Assembly: GCA_012184525.1 (NCBI GenBank)
Contig: WOFQ01000009.1
Span: 843,564 to 907,563 of the forward strand
Length of the DNA stretch: 64,000 nt
DNA from: Xenoacremonium recifei
Taxonomy: Eukaryota > Ascomycota > Sordariomycetes > Hypocreales > Nectriaceae
Direction: 5' to 3'
Below the pieces are notes generated by a model. The model saw only the letters and a list, made by a program, of their open reading frames with translations. It made no database searches and was not told the DNA's origin. Positions 34,167-44,953 of this stretch are shown in pieces. How positions within the stretch are numbered: the first letter of the stretch is position 1; each line of letters opens with the position of its first letter. The position numbers and the translations under genes were made by a program.

Positions 34167-35753
34167 TCACAGAGTCCCAACCATGAGGCTTTCCACCATG
34201 CCCTCCGTCTGGCACGCCACCTGCGCCGCCTCAACTTCCACCTTCACCCGTCGATGCAGCGTCCGGAAGCCCTCGTGCAGCTCTGTTGATCCGCCTACGA
34301 ACTCGGCGTACAGGTCTAGCAGGTGGATGCCGACCTCGACGCAGACGCTCACGTACCGCGGGTCGCAGATGTGTCCGCACACCCACTTGAGCACCGGCTG
34401 CACCGTCACCTCATCGCGCGACTCCAGCGCATCTCTTAGTGCACTGCGGTGCCGCAGCGCCAGCAGTAGTGTCAGCACGTTGAGCGGTGAGTGCTCTGGC
34501 GAATCCTTGTCGAGGACCTGGTCCAAGGCGCGGCTGTAACGCGCGTGACGCAGGTCGCGCTGCCACGGCCGCTCCTTTTTCTTGAACGCGCGCGGCTCGT
34601 TGGCGATGACCACGTCGGCCCCCTCGCCCACCAAGTCCAACCGCTTGGCGGCCTCGACCCGGCGCTTGCGCTTGTTCTTCTTGGCGTCGAGCGTGTCGAT
34701 CGTGCCGGCGACGAGGGCGGCCATCTCCTTCTCACGCTCGGCGTCGCGGTGGGCTTCGATGCCGGTGAGGCGGGTGCGGACGCTGAGCACGCCGGACTGC
34801 ATGCCCACTGCCAGGTGTCGGTCGTTGGCATCGGCGTCGTCGCTTGATGGTATGACCTTGACGGATAGGACTGGTGACTGGTACTTGGTGCTGGAGACGA
34901 CGTTCCAGCCGGTGGTCTCGAAGACCTTGACGTGACCCTCGAGACCGCCGCTGACGAGACGCTTGCCGTTAGAAGCCAAACTCAGCGACGTGACTGTCTT
35001 CTGGTGGTTCGTAATCATATGAAGTGGCCGTGCTGCAACGAGATCCAGCACACTGATCGAGTTCTCCGCCGCTGCGAGAAGCGTCGTGCCCGACAGCATC
35101 GACAGAACATCCTCCACCGGTGCCGCATGTTTGAACGTCATGACAGCGCTGTTGCCTGCCGTCCGCGGATCCCAGAGCTTGACGGTCGAATCGTAGCTCC
35201 CTGACACAATCATATTCGCCATCGTTCCCGGCATGAAGCTCGCACTCCGCACATAATCGCTATGCCCCACGAACGTCTTCACGGGCTCGTTGCTCGGCAG
35301 ATCCCATAGTCGCACCGTTTTGTCGTCACTCGCACTCAACAATGTCGTCAATTCCGTCGGCGAGAATTTTGTTGTCCACACCGGCTGCTTATGCGTCGTC
35401 CACGTCTTGAGAATCGCTCGCGACCCCGTGTCAAACACCTGGATCTTGCCGGTGTCGTCGCCAGCCACCAGCACTCGCCCATCCTTGCGAATCTCGCCGC
35501 TGCGTGCCACGTCGCCGAAGCGCGTGATCGTCTTGGTGAGTTTACGTGTACGGTTCGAGTAGATCTGCACGCGCGTGCCGGTCGTGACGACGAACGAGTC
35601 GCTGTTGGAGGAGATGTGCACCACGGGGTATTGTGTCGGCGACGGGATGAGGAGCTGGTTCTTGAATGTCTTCCAGTAGCGCTGCTCGGCCGTCATGGGC
35701 GAAGGGCCCGAGGGCAGCTTCAGCTGTGGGAGAGGTCCCACTTGCGCTGCCAT
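34167..35753 (-). CDS. utp15: UTP15, U3 snoRNP/small-subunit processome WD40 protein
   Basis: Single exon, 528 aa from the ATG at 35753 (MAAQVGPLPQLKLP). The open frame extends upstream, but without family similarity. UTP15 belongs to the t-UTP/UtpA subcomplex that binds nascent pre-rRNA in the nucleolus for 18S processing and supports RNA polymerase I transcription. The sequence has the conserved start EQRYWKTFKNQLLIPSPTQYP, a row of WD repeats (DDTGKIQVFDTGSRAILKTW, SASDDKTVRLWDL, VSGSYDSTVKLWDPRTAG, VSGGLEGHVKVFET), a linker ending in FKKKERPWQRDLR, and the helical UTP15 C-terminal domain (YSRALDQVLDKDSPEHSPLN, VLTLLLALRHRSALRDAL, FVGGSTELHEGFRTLHRRV). Length is usual for the family. Confidence 0.95.
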   Translation of the reverse strand: MAAQVGPLPQLKLPSGPSPMTAEQRYWKTFKNQLLIPSPTQYPVVHISSNSDSFVVTTGTRVQIYSNRTRKLTKTITRFGDVARSGEIRKDGRVLVAGDDTGKIQVFDTGSRAILKTWTTHKQPVWTTKFSPTELTTLLSASDDKTVRLWDLPSNEPVKTFVGHSDYVRSASFMPGTMANMIVSGSYDSTVKLWDPRTAGNSAVMTFKHAAPVEDVLSMLSGTTLLAAAENSISVLDLVAARPLHMITNHQKTVTSLSLASNGKRLVSGGLEGHVKVFETTGWNVVSSTKYQSPVLSVKVIPSSDDADANDRHLAVGMQSGVLSVRTRLTGIEAHRDAEREKEMAALVAGTIDTLDAKKNKRKRRVEAAKRLDLVGEGADVVIANEPRAFKKKERPWQRDLRHARYSRALDQVLDKDSPEHSPLNVLTLLLALRHRSALRDALESRDEVTVQPVLKWVCGHICDPRYVSVCVEVGIHLLDLYAEFVGGSTELHEGFRTLHRRVKVEVEAAQVACQTEGMVESLMVGTL

Positions 35754-36223
35754 TGTGGTGGTGATGGTGTTGCTGCTGTACTTGTGTCGGTCGGTCAATT
35801 CAAGATCGAGGTTCAGACCTGTCTGTGCTGTGATATTTTTTTTTCTGCGATAAGATTTCCCATGGCTGGGAGCGGAACGGGACCGCGGGGTACGGCCTGT
35901 CTCGAAGGGGACTAGCGCGAGCCACTTCCGCACTAACAACAAGACTTCAAACCGACGACCCTCCATGATCTCTCATTAACACGTTTGAGTCTTGTTGGAA
36001 TATCCCATGGAGCAAAATGTTCAAAACCTTAGCCTAAGCTTGTTTATACTTCTTCATTGCTTCAACCTATGTCATCCGCTGAAAGCTCGTTCTAGTGCTT
36101 TAATATTCAATCCCCAACCCAGTCCTGTCTGTATAAGGTATCATTCACCCAAACGCCGTTTAAACCTCATGCTTGTAGTATAGGTACAATTCGCTCATTT
36201 CTCTCGCTTCATTTCTCCATGTC
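35754..36223. other. Intergenic, UTP15 promoter and 3' flank of the C2-domain gene
   Basis: 470 bp; no coding signal other than the in-frame 5' extension of the UTP15 frame, which lacks similarity to the family. Confidence 0.55.
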
Positions 36224-39013
36224 CTAATATCCTCCCCTTCTTCGGGACCTACCCGTTCCGATGTCGATCCTTGACATCTCCTCCATTAACGCAAGCTCCG
36301 TCCCATTGCCGTTCGCGCCGCTCATTATAGGCAGTGGGATCTTGGCTGGTATGGGAGGTCCCGAATGGTACGGTGAGCGGTTCTCATTTTGGTGATCCCA
36401 GGTGCTTGCTCGGGGCAGGCCACGCGTAGGGGTGTAGGGACTCTGCCGTTCTTGGTAGTTATCCGGTGAAATCGGCGCCAAGGGGCTTGATGCCGCTGGC
36501 GACGGCCCGGCAGACACCCGATTCTTCTTTTGCAGGCGGGTCCGGCCCGTGCTAGACGGCGCCGGAGGAGTATGGGGGTCTTCAGGTGGTATGTACGACT
36601 GCGAAGCCGACATGGAATGTGAGTATGGTCGACCTGAGCGAGGGGCTCGTCGCGCGCTCGGAGGCATTGGCTGAGCGCCTGCAGGGGATGGCCTTGAGCG
36701 TGGTTCGGGCGACGACTCCTTTTTCTGTTCAGGCTCAGGCGCCCATGACTCAATGGGCAGATGATCCGACGGGTCGACCTCTCTTCCATCGTACGTGATA
36801 ATCTTTCCGTTCTCCCCATACTCAGGACCGTTGCCACTATCGGGCCCAGGGGACGTGGCGGCAGGGTTCAAGGCGTCGTATGAATCCGGTCCAAATGGAA
36901 CTCCAGACAACCTCCTAGGCTCCGTCGGTGCTGGGGCGGGACTGACTGATTTGCGTCGGATGGTATGCTGTGAGGGGTTGGGGCTGGTGCGGACGTTGGG
37001 AGAAATGGCGCGCGGCTTCACGATCTGAGTCTCCTGAGAGTTGGGCGTGTACGTGATGGCTCGGCGCTCGTTGTACGGCTGAGGAGCATAACCAGGAGAG
37101 CTCCCCGGAGGCTGATATGATTGATACGAGTCATTCCTGGGCCGGCCTCGTGTGGGTGTTGTATGCGAATCGTAACGCTCGCGCCTTCGGTCCTCATAGA
37201 TCCGCTCAGTAATTTCCTGCGAAATCTTAGGATCAAGACCAGGAACCAAAGACGGTGGCAACGCCGGCAGCGAGTAGTTAGGCGAGCTTTGAATCATCGT
37301 CGTCTCGAACTCCTGCCGAGGAGCCGAGTGTTGACTTTGACTGCTATGCGACTGGTAAGAGACCTGTCCTGGGCTATGTGAGAAATCGCGGTTGCTCAGA
37401 GGAGACACAGCAACTTGGTAGTTGTTGTGGTCCTGGTATCCATAGGCATTCTGCGATGGCGAGGGTTCGTCGCGGTACGGAGATCCGCCAACTGATCGGC
37501 TCAGGTTCAAGGGGGCTGGACTGGGGTCCTTCTCGAAGTACATCTCGTCATGGTATGACGCCCTCGATCCGTTGTGTCCGAACGATGGGGTTTCAGGAGC
37601 GTCCTCCACCGTCGGCTGCAAAGACCGGTGATGAGAGTCGTAGCCTTGGTCATAGGAATGGTGCCTAGGGGGTGACGGCTCATAGTTCATGCCGCTTGCC
37701 GGGAGAGCCATTGGCGCTGCTGGGGCGGAATCGAACCCACGGAATGTTGGCCGGCCAGGGTATGATGGCGACGAATGCCTATGAGCTTCGTTTCGCAACA
37801 CATCGTGCCTCATCGGTGGTTGGGAAACCTTAGAGGGAGATGTGTCGTAAGCGCCCCTGGGCACAAGCTCCTGGCTTCCACTGTTGTGTCTGGTTCGATG
37901 TGCCGGCGGTGGCGGAGGACGCTCATCATCAATAGGAGGATACTGCCTCGGGTCGTCCTGAGGGGGGGCGTCATAAGGCTCTGGTACAGACGAATAATGT
38001 CTTTCTCGGGGATCGACCTGCTCATGCGGAAGCATTGCAGGGTGCTTGGGACTGTAGTCGCGCTCGTCGTATGGCCTTGGCGCAGCCTCATAGGGGTCCA
38101 TGGATCGTCGTGGCTGGCGCGGGGCCTCTCCACGAGTGGGAGTAACATAGCCTTGCGGGGGGGCCGTATGAGGTGACGGGGAATGATGATCCGGGTGGTG
38201 ACTCCGCGATGCATGCGTAGGAGGTGTGTTGTACTCGACCGTCTGCAAAGGAGACTGGTTTGGGACAAAGCTCGAGTGTGAGGCCTGCTTCGTGTGCGAT
38301 CGCGGGGGTGTTGGATGCTCCGGACCCGATGCCGGGGATGCAGCGGCGGGAGGAGGGGGAGGGGCTTCGCCGGTGACCGGGTCAGACGGAAGAGGTCGTC
38401 TCTTGACGGGTGTCCGTTGCTTGATAGATCCATGCTCCTGTTCCGCTGCCACTTGCTTGGGCTTTGCCACGGCTTTCTCGGGCTTCGGGCGGGTGTCGTA
38501 GAAGGTGATCTCGACCCTGATCTCTCCAGCGTATTTCCCCCTACACGTCAGAGTCTGCCACATGTCGTTCTGTCCTCCACCGGGTATTATTATGGTTCTC
38601 AGATCAATCCATGACTCGCCGATAAGGTCAGTCTTCTTGTCATCGGTGAACACGGAGATCTTGAGTTGGTAGTAGTCGGGCGAATCATGGACGGTAAATC
38701 GCAATTCCTGGTCCCTAGAGAACGGTTAGGCTTCCATATAACTTGAAAATAAACAGTCCAGGGTTAAGGGAGAGGTCTACCATTTTGGAGTTTGTCCACC
38801 ACGGATGTCAGTTCTGGTCTTCTTGGCCTCCTTGCCAAGCCTCATGGCACAGTACGGATCCTGCTTCCCTATCGTCTTGCGGTTGGGCAGGTTCTTGGCG
38901 CGGTCGACGATGGCAACAAGGGTTCCGATCTCCGGGCCGTCGACGGACATGTCGGCGAAGATGCCGGCCGTGTGGGCGCCATTGAGCGGGTTGGACTTGA
39001 CTTTGGTCGCCAT
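36224..39013 (-). CDS. C2-domain protein, Inn1/Fic1-like (cytokinesis)
   Basis: Two exons, 39013..38781 and 38714..36224 (907 aa). The intron (GTAGAC; CCTAAC branch; TAG) splits a Trp codon: GGQTPKW-DQELRFTVHDS. The N-terminal ~150 aa are a C2 domain (GTLVAIVDRAKNLPNRKTIG, KQDPYCAMRLG, DQELRFTVHDSPDYYQLKIS, DLIGESWIDLR, CRGKYAGEIRVEITFYDTRP). The remaining ~750 aa are a disordered Pro/Ser/His/Tyr-rich tail with many PxxP motifs. That layout is the one of yeast Inn1 and fission-yeast Fic1, whose proline-rich tails bind SH3 proteins (Hof1/Cdc15, Cyk3) at the contractile ring and septum. A role in septation is therefore inferred. The C-terminal end is RIDIGTGRSRRRGGY. Confidence 0.85.
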
Positions 39014-40792
39014 GATGGCGTTGGCAGCCGGGAGGAGAGAGGCTGCGGGGAGGGGGGGATGTCGGGTTGGGAGCTGAGAGCTCTGTTGTTTACATCAGCA
39101 TCGAGCAACGGCGCCTATGCACGATGGGAGCGAGTGACGGGGACAAAGCGCTTGTGAGAATTAAAGAAAAGAAAAAACGGGAAAAGAGGAAAATAAAACG
39201 GCAGAAGGGCTCTCGACAATGGCAAATGAAGGACTGGATTCGGCCAAACAATGGCGTAACGACCGAGACAGACTGACGGATGCGGAGGACGAAGGAAGAT
39301 AGAGCGAGACGCAGCGCCCAGAAGTAAGACATGGCACAGCGGAGAGACGCGTTGATGAGCTGCAGCGGGCAGTGGTTGGGGGAGTGGAGTGGGGAGTGCC
39401 CGAAAACGGTAGTGCGGCGGAGGCTGGGCTGAAAACAGGGAGGCTGGTGCGCTGGCGCAGGGTCAACCGACGGGTTCCAGGGCGCTGGCGAGGCGCTAAG
39501 CTACAGGGCTGGGGCGCTATACGCGGGCCAAGACAGGGCAGCGCTGCAGGGCTCCAGCTGGCTGCTGCAGGGGCCGCCCAAACACCAGCCCAGCCATAGA
39601 GACGAGCTGATCCGTGGATCCGAGGGGCAGAAAGCGAGCTCCTGCTAGCTTCGACGCAGAAAGTCAACAAACACACGCCGCTGCTGCTCCCTTGATTCGC
39701 TTGCAGTGGCTGACACGACAGGCTCTGACCTCAGCTTGCAGCGGCGGCTCCATCCATCCAGCTGTCGGAGAAGAAAAAAAAAGGCACGCATCCGTGGCGT
39801 GCCTTCTTCGCAACCCCTCGGGCGCAGATGCCCTCACAGCCACACCACATGCGAGAGGCCAAGCTCACTCGACGATTGCCAAGGAGGCCGGTCTGACATC
39901 TCGGACTGGAAGGATGGCTGGCCGCGTGTTCCTGGTTCCTGAGTTCGGATAATAGCGAGCCGATCCCGATCGATGATGATGCGCCTTGGTGCTGCTCCTC
40001 GTTCCTGGCTCCTCCACCCGGTAAGTGGAGGGTTGGCCGTTGAGAATACCGCTGTGAGCCAGTCTTGGTCTCATCATCACCAGCCACAACATGTGGCGGG
40101 TTGCTGTGCCCAAGCAACCTAAAGTCAGGGCAAGACTAGCAGCACGTGACTTTAATGCATGTGATTGGATACCGGGAACCGTTTTTAGTGGAACTGCAGG
40201 CCCCGCATCATTGTGGAGTCCGATTCGAACTCCCGTCAAGTCCGTCTGTGCCAAATTCCGTCGAAACATCCAACAAGCGGCAGCTGATCCACCGAGTTGA
40301 CGTCCCATCAGGCATCAGCTTCGTATCAGCATCAAAATCACTCAGAGCTGCGCGTTCAAACATTTTTAGAAACACCTTCAAAGGCTCTCTTTGGCTCGTT
40401 CGACTAATCATGCTTCTCTACGCCATGTTCGCCATTGAATCTGAAACACGCTTGTTCGTCATCAAGGAAATGTATTCAGCCAGATGCAATCCCCAGAAAT
40501 AGAACTCCAGACCTACCAAAACCGAAATAAACGTTGGACACGATGAAGTCACTCAGTGATTTCTGTCACACTTCTTCTCCTCATCGCTCCGTATTCTACA
40601 TGTTCGAATGCTTTCTAACCTTAATTAAGTTAAGAGTTCTAGCAGTTAAAAATCCGAGCGAGCGAATGAGAAGAGAACTGACAAAACTCCATGACATATA
40701 TACGTATAACAATCATCAAATTCAAATCATATGCATATCTTAGCATTATCCCAGGTCCCAAATAGAAGGTTTCCATCATCCATCAACCCCTC
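39014..40792. other. Intergenic, 1.8 kb
   Basis: The left end is the leader of the C2-domain gene, with an A/G-rich tract at 39158-39200 (CT-rich on the coding strand). The rest shows no convincing open frame. A GATTCGAACTCC at about 40218 resembles a tRNA T-loop but has no matching stems. Confidence 0.55.
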
Positions 40793-41531
40793 TCACCAAT
40801 CGCAGCTCTTCGAAAGCAAGCTCGCCAATGCCTCAAGGTTGCTTTGATCAATCTCATCGAAGCCTTTCACTACAGCACAATCAACATCAATGATCGCCAC
40901 CACCTCCCCATCAACCACAATAGGAACCACAATCTCGCTCTTACTGTCTCCGTCACAGGCAATGTGGCCAGGGAACGCGTCGACATCCTCCACCAGCTGG
41001 GTCTCCTTTGACTTCGCAGCGGCCCCGCACACGCCGCGCCCAAAAGCGATCGTCTGACATGCCACCTTGCCTTGGAAGGGACCGAGGATGAGCTGCGGTA
41101 TACGGGAGGTCTTGTCGAGAACGTAGAAGCCTAAAGGTAGTGAGTGGCTGTGCGCATGTGGGAGGGAGGAGGGTTGCCTACCGGCCCAGTTCACGTCTTT
41201 GCTCGGTGAGTCTAAAGACTTATATGCGTGCCAGAGGAGTGAGGCGGTGTTTGCCAGGTTGCTATTGAGAAGTCAGAGAAGGCAATACGGCCTGCATGCG
41301 ACTTGGTCTTACCAAACCTGGCGTGACATGTTAGTAAATCTCAGAGAACTTCGGGTTATGGAGAGGACTAACCCAGTTTCTTTGATCTGTGAAAAGAGCT
41401 TCTGCTTGCATTAATACCTGCTCGTAGGCCTCTGATTTTGAGACGCCTTCGGCGAAGTTGGATGCGTCGGCGTGGACCTAGAGCTTCATGAGCCACAATT
41501 AAAACCCTTCCATTTCCAGGGAATATACCAT
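40793..41531 (-). CDS. Free methionine-(R)-sulfoxide reductase (fRMsr, GAF domain)
   Basis: Five exons, in order 41531..41529, 41477..41373, 41317..41313, 41261..41182, 41130..40793 (176 aa). It reduces free L-methionine-(R)-S-oxide with thioredoxin in the cytosol. The sequence fits the family from end to end: VHADASNFAEGVSKSEAYEQ, RNWVCNLANTASLLWHAYKS, NWAGFYVLD, LILGPFQGKVACQTIAFGRG, VCGAAA, DVDAFPGHIACDGDSKSEIV, and the C-terminal CDW. Cys89, Cys99 and Cys123 match the three redox cysteines known in the yeast enzyme. Two oddities: exon 1 contributes only the ATG, and exon 3 is a 5-nt microexon (GTTTG) needed to spell the conserved NWVCNLAN. All four introns (51-55 nt) have GT-AG ends. Confidence 0.92.
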
Positions 41532-42514
41532 CTTGATCGAATGGCTTCGTAGACTATCTCGTTGTGTGGACTATCCTCGAACTGGATGTTCCGTTTTTGA
41601 AAAGATTGACCTGTTCTTATGGATTAATTTAGGCGGTATTGTATATGGAAAAGCAAGGATTGCGAGTCTCGAGTCTGCGTGCGGGTAAGAACATTTCGAG
41701 CAACCCCGCAAAAAACCCGTCGATTGTCGATGCGATTTTAGCGCTACTGATGCGAACTTCGATGTCTGCGCTTACCCACGGCAAAGAAGCGCATTTATCA
41801 GATGGAATTTAGATTTCTTTCACGACAATGCTCGCATGCAATGAGTATTCTAGTACTTAGTTCGACTCGCCTATAATTTAACCTCAATTTAACCAATTAC
41901 TTCTATAATTCTCTCAGTACCGTCTCGGAAATCCACAAACACAGGTATTCGGAGAATTTTAAGCTGCGACCTGAAGAATCTGGTAGCCAATAAAATACTG
42001 CTTATATCGAATGCTGGTGGGATTAAGTTGCGACTCCCAAATCAAAAGCCAGAACAAGGTGCTCCAGGTCAAACAAGAACTCAATTGATGGCATTTTAGA
42101 CTACTCAAGGAATAAAATTTCTCAATTCGATTTTCCAGCTCAACTCGAATCAGCTTATGAGCTGTACCGCCGCTGAACTCCCCAACAGGAAACCGCCCGA
42201 GACCGGGGTGCGTAAAAGGGACGCAGTTCATGATGGGCCCATTATCCATATTTTCATGATGCACTCGGCTATAGCAAACAATCCAAGACTGTTAATTCAG
42301 GAATCTGCAACCTACCTTGATCGTTTTAATCCTTAGAAGCCGTTGAGAGTCGTCGAGTCGGGCTGTTCATTCAATAGTCGGTACGTACCCGTTCGGCAGC
42401 ACCCGCAGCGCCCGGCCCGTAAGCCAATGACGGGATCCCCTCCAGCTCCGATTTTGAGGCTGCTCTTCTCCACGACCACCGACCTCGCTCTCGCATCAAC
42501 ATCCATCCAGAGCC
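41532..42514. promoter_or_regulatory. Divergent intergenic region
   Basis: 983 bp between the starts of fRMsr (-) and the LETM1-like gene (+). AT-rich, with no coding frame and no clear motif. Confidence 0.5.
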
Positions 42515-43596
42515 ATGAGCTCTCCCGTGCCGTGGCAACGATGCTGCGCCCGCCTCCCGCAGCCGCTCCTCGGTCTAAGACCTAATCATTGGGCCGTCCG
42601 GATCATCGCCGCGCAACCTCCGTCACGATCCATTCACAACGACGGCCCGAAGCAGACCAACCCGCTCGTCAATCCGCCCGCCGTCTCCCGCCCTCCCCCT
42701 TTGACCCTCCCGCGCCGTCGCGATCACGATAATATAGCACGGTACTATTTCGAGCTGGGTAAGGGCTACCTGAAGTTCTACAAGGACGGCCTGCGCAACG
42801 TCTGGCACAGCCGCCGCCTCCTGCGGGAGAAGCTCGCGCGCACACCCCCCGACGACCGGCCGTCAATATGGAATCCCTACTACGTGCCCAAGACGTTCTC
42901 GCGCGCTGACTGGGTGCTGCTATGGCGCGTGCGCCACGACATGCTACGGTTGCCGCTGTTCGGACTGCTGCTGATGGTAGTGGGCGAGTTCACGGTGCTG
43001 GTTGTAGCATATGTCGACAGCGCGGTGCCGTACCCGTGCCGCATTCCCACGCAGATCTTCACGGCGCTGGAGCGCGCTGAGCAACGACGCAAGGCGGCGT
43101 TTGACGACTTCGAGGCGCAGTATCCTCACGGCGTGCTGAGTCCGCGGGTGACGGCTGCAGTGGCGCGAGCGCATGTGCTGCGCAGCCTGCACATCAGCGG
43201 CGGGATCTGGGATCGGTTGGGGTTCACGCCGCCGGGGATGTGGCGCGCCAAGGGCATGTATCGCATGGCGTATCTGGAGGGCGACGACCGCAACATGGTC
43301 GAGGACGGGGGCCCGATGGGATTGGAGTACGATGAGCTGCGGATTGCGTGCGCAGAGCGGGGGATTGATACCCTGGGTAAGAGCGAGACGGAGCTGCGTG
43401 GATGGCTGGGCGACTGGCTACGGTTGACGGCAGCCGAGGATATTGTCGAGAGGAGGCGACGGATGGCGGTGTTGCTACTCACGAGGTATGTGTCTTGCTA
43501 TGACTTTGAAGGGTTTGGTGCTGACTGACGATGGCGTACAGGCCGGAGCATTGGCCGCAACATCGCGACTTTGGGGTGCCGGAATGGCAGCTGTAG
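42515..43596 (+). CDS. LETM1-like mitochondrial inner-membrane protein
   Basis: Exons 42515..43485 and 43542..43596 give 341 aa. The intron (GTATGT; GCTGAC branch; CAG) splits an Arg codon and the last exon encodes PEHWPQHRDFGVPEWQL. The first ~45 residues are Arg-rich without acidic residues, as in a mitochondrial presequence. The core has RADWVLLWRVRHDMLRLPLF, then GLLLMVVGEFTVLVVAYVDS as the single membrane span, then PYPCRIPTQIF, the signature arrangement of LETM1-domain proteins. A Letm1 ribosome-binding-like helical region follows (LRIACAERGIDTLGKSETEL, RGWLGDWL). Family members (Mdm38, Ylh47, LETMD1) act in inner-membrane ion homeostasis and mitoribosome contact. At 341 aa it is closer in size to LETMD1-like proteins than to Mdm38, so it is probably a second, shorter paralogue. 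Confidence 0.85.
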
Positions 43597-44266
43597 GATC
43601 TTGGAAGGATATCAAAAGTTGGCATCATGTACAAAAGGGAGAGAGCATCAGTCCGCTCAAGTCACACGCATTGCGCTCAGCATTTCGCAGAAAAGGGTTT
43701 CCTGTATATTGCACGGCATTCACCCATCTCTAGACCATGTATCAACACAGACAAGGAGGGCATTGGGGAAAACACAATGGAGAGACATTATTATGGCTGC
43801 TATCCAAATGCTGACATCCCAATGCTGTGTATTGGACGAAGTACTCTGTATTGTTGGTGGATGTTAGCCCTCTGCACTCGGCCTCGGATGTCCCGATCTC
43901 GCATAAGCCACCACGCGCACCGCCAATTCAGGTCGGCACGTGGTTTCGCATTGTCCTGACTCGGCATCCGAAAACGTGAAAGATTTCCCCAGATCGCAAA
44001 CCAGGCCCAAAGCCGAGAGAGAATGGGCGAGCTGTGGGGAAAAAACTGGGCGGAGCGCACATGATGTCAGGCTCCCCGGCCGAGGCTCGCATCACATGCA
44101 ACCATCCCTGACTGGCGATGACGGCCCTGTAGCCTTTATCCGGGGCTCTTCTTAAACACAGACTCTTCTCCCTCTTGCTTCTATCCCCCCGCGCCCTAAT
44201 AATCCCTACCACCGTCTTGCCAATTCCACAACATCTCCCAGCTGTTTGCTCCCAGACTCGCCCATC
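43597..44266. other. Intergenic, promoter of the SCP2 gene
   Basis: 670 bp with no supported frame. The right end has a CT-rich leader (TCTTCTCCCTCTTGCTTCTA) before the ATG at 44267. Confidence 0.5.
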
Positions 44267-44759
44267 ATGTCTCTCAAGAACGGTAAGCCCGCCGGCCATG
44301 TCGGAGATTGAAGAGACACAGCGCTGACCGCATTGCAAGACGCCTTCCCCTCCTCGGTCGCCTTCGACGCCATCAACGAGGCCCTCAACGCCAGCGACGC
44401 CGACCGCAAGGACGCCATCAAGCAGGGCAACGGCGTGTACGCCTTCACGCTCAAGAACAAGGCCGGCGAGACGGCGAGCTGGCACATCGACCTCAAGGAG
44501 TCGGGCAAGGTCGCGACGGGCACGGGCGCGAAGCCCAACGGTGAGTTTCTCCCTGCTCTCGAGTCGCAGATTCTGTGCTGACAGCTGCATGCCAGTCACC
44601 CTCTCGCTCTCCGACGACGACTTCGGCAAGCTGGTCGCCGGCAAGGCCAACGCCCAGCGGCTGTTCATGTCGGGCAAGCTGAAGGTCAAGGGCGATGTCA
44701 TGAAGGCGACCAAGCTGGACCCTGTGCTGAAGAAGGCCCAGACCAAGGCTAAGCTGTAG
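44267..44759 (+). CDS. SCP2 sterol-carrier/lipid-transfer protein, peroxisomal
   Basis: Exons 44267..44282, 44340..44540 and 44596..44759 give 126 aa. Both introns are 55-57 nt, and the first one follows only 16 coding bases. The protein is a single SCP2 domain: ASDADRKDAIKQGNGVYAFT, NKAGETASWHIDLKESGKVA, VTLSLSDDDFGKLVAGKANA, then QRLFMSGKLKVKGDVMKATK and LDPVLKKA. The last three residues are AKL, a valid C-terminal peroxisomal targeting signal (PTS1). This is the architecture of yeast-type Pox18/SCP2 proteins, which bind fatty acyl-CoA or sterols and are linked to beta-oxidation. It is convergent, 194 bp from the nitronate monooxygenase stop. Confidence 0.93.
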
Positions 44760-44953
44760 AGGATGGGGCGGAAAAGCACTTGTACGAATAGGTCTCATTT
44801 TTGGAGGTTTCATGACGCTTGAATGCGAGTATAGACGAATACCACGTTATTGAGATTTAGATATCATTCCGCGCCCAACGATACTATGCACTTTTTCGGC
44901 ACTCCATATTACTCTTATCTCATGGATAGTACTATCCCTCAGATGATATTTCA

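Noticed and set aside
40209..40240. tRNA T-loop-like GATTCGAACTCC
   Set aside because: The flanking bases do not form a 5-bp T stem, and no anticodon arm or acceptor stem could be placed.
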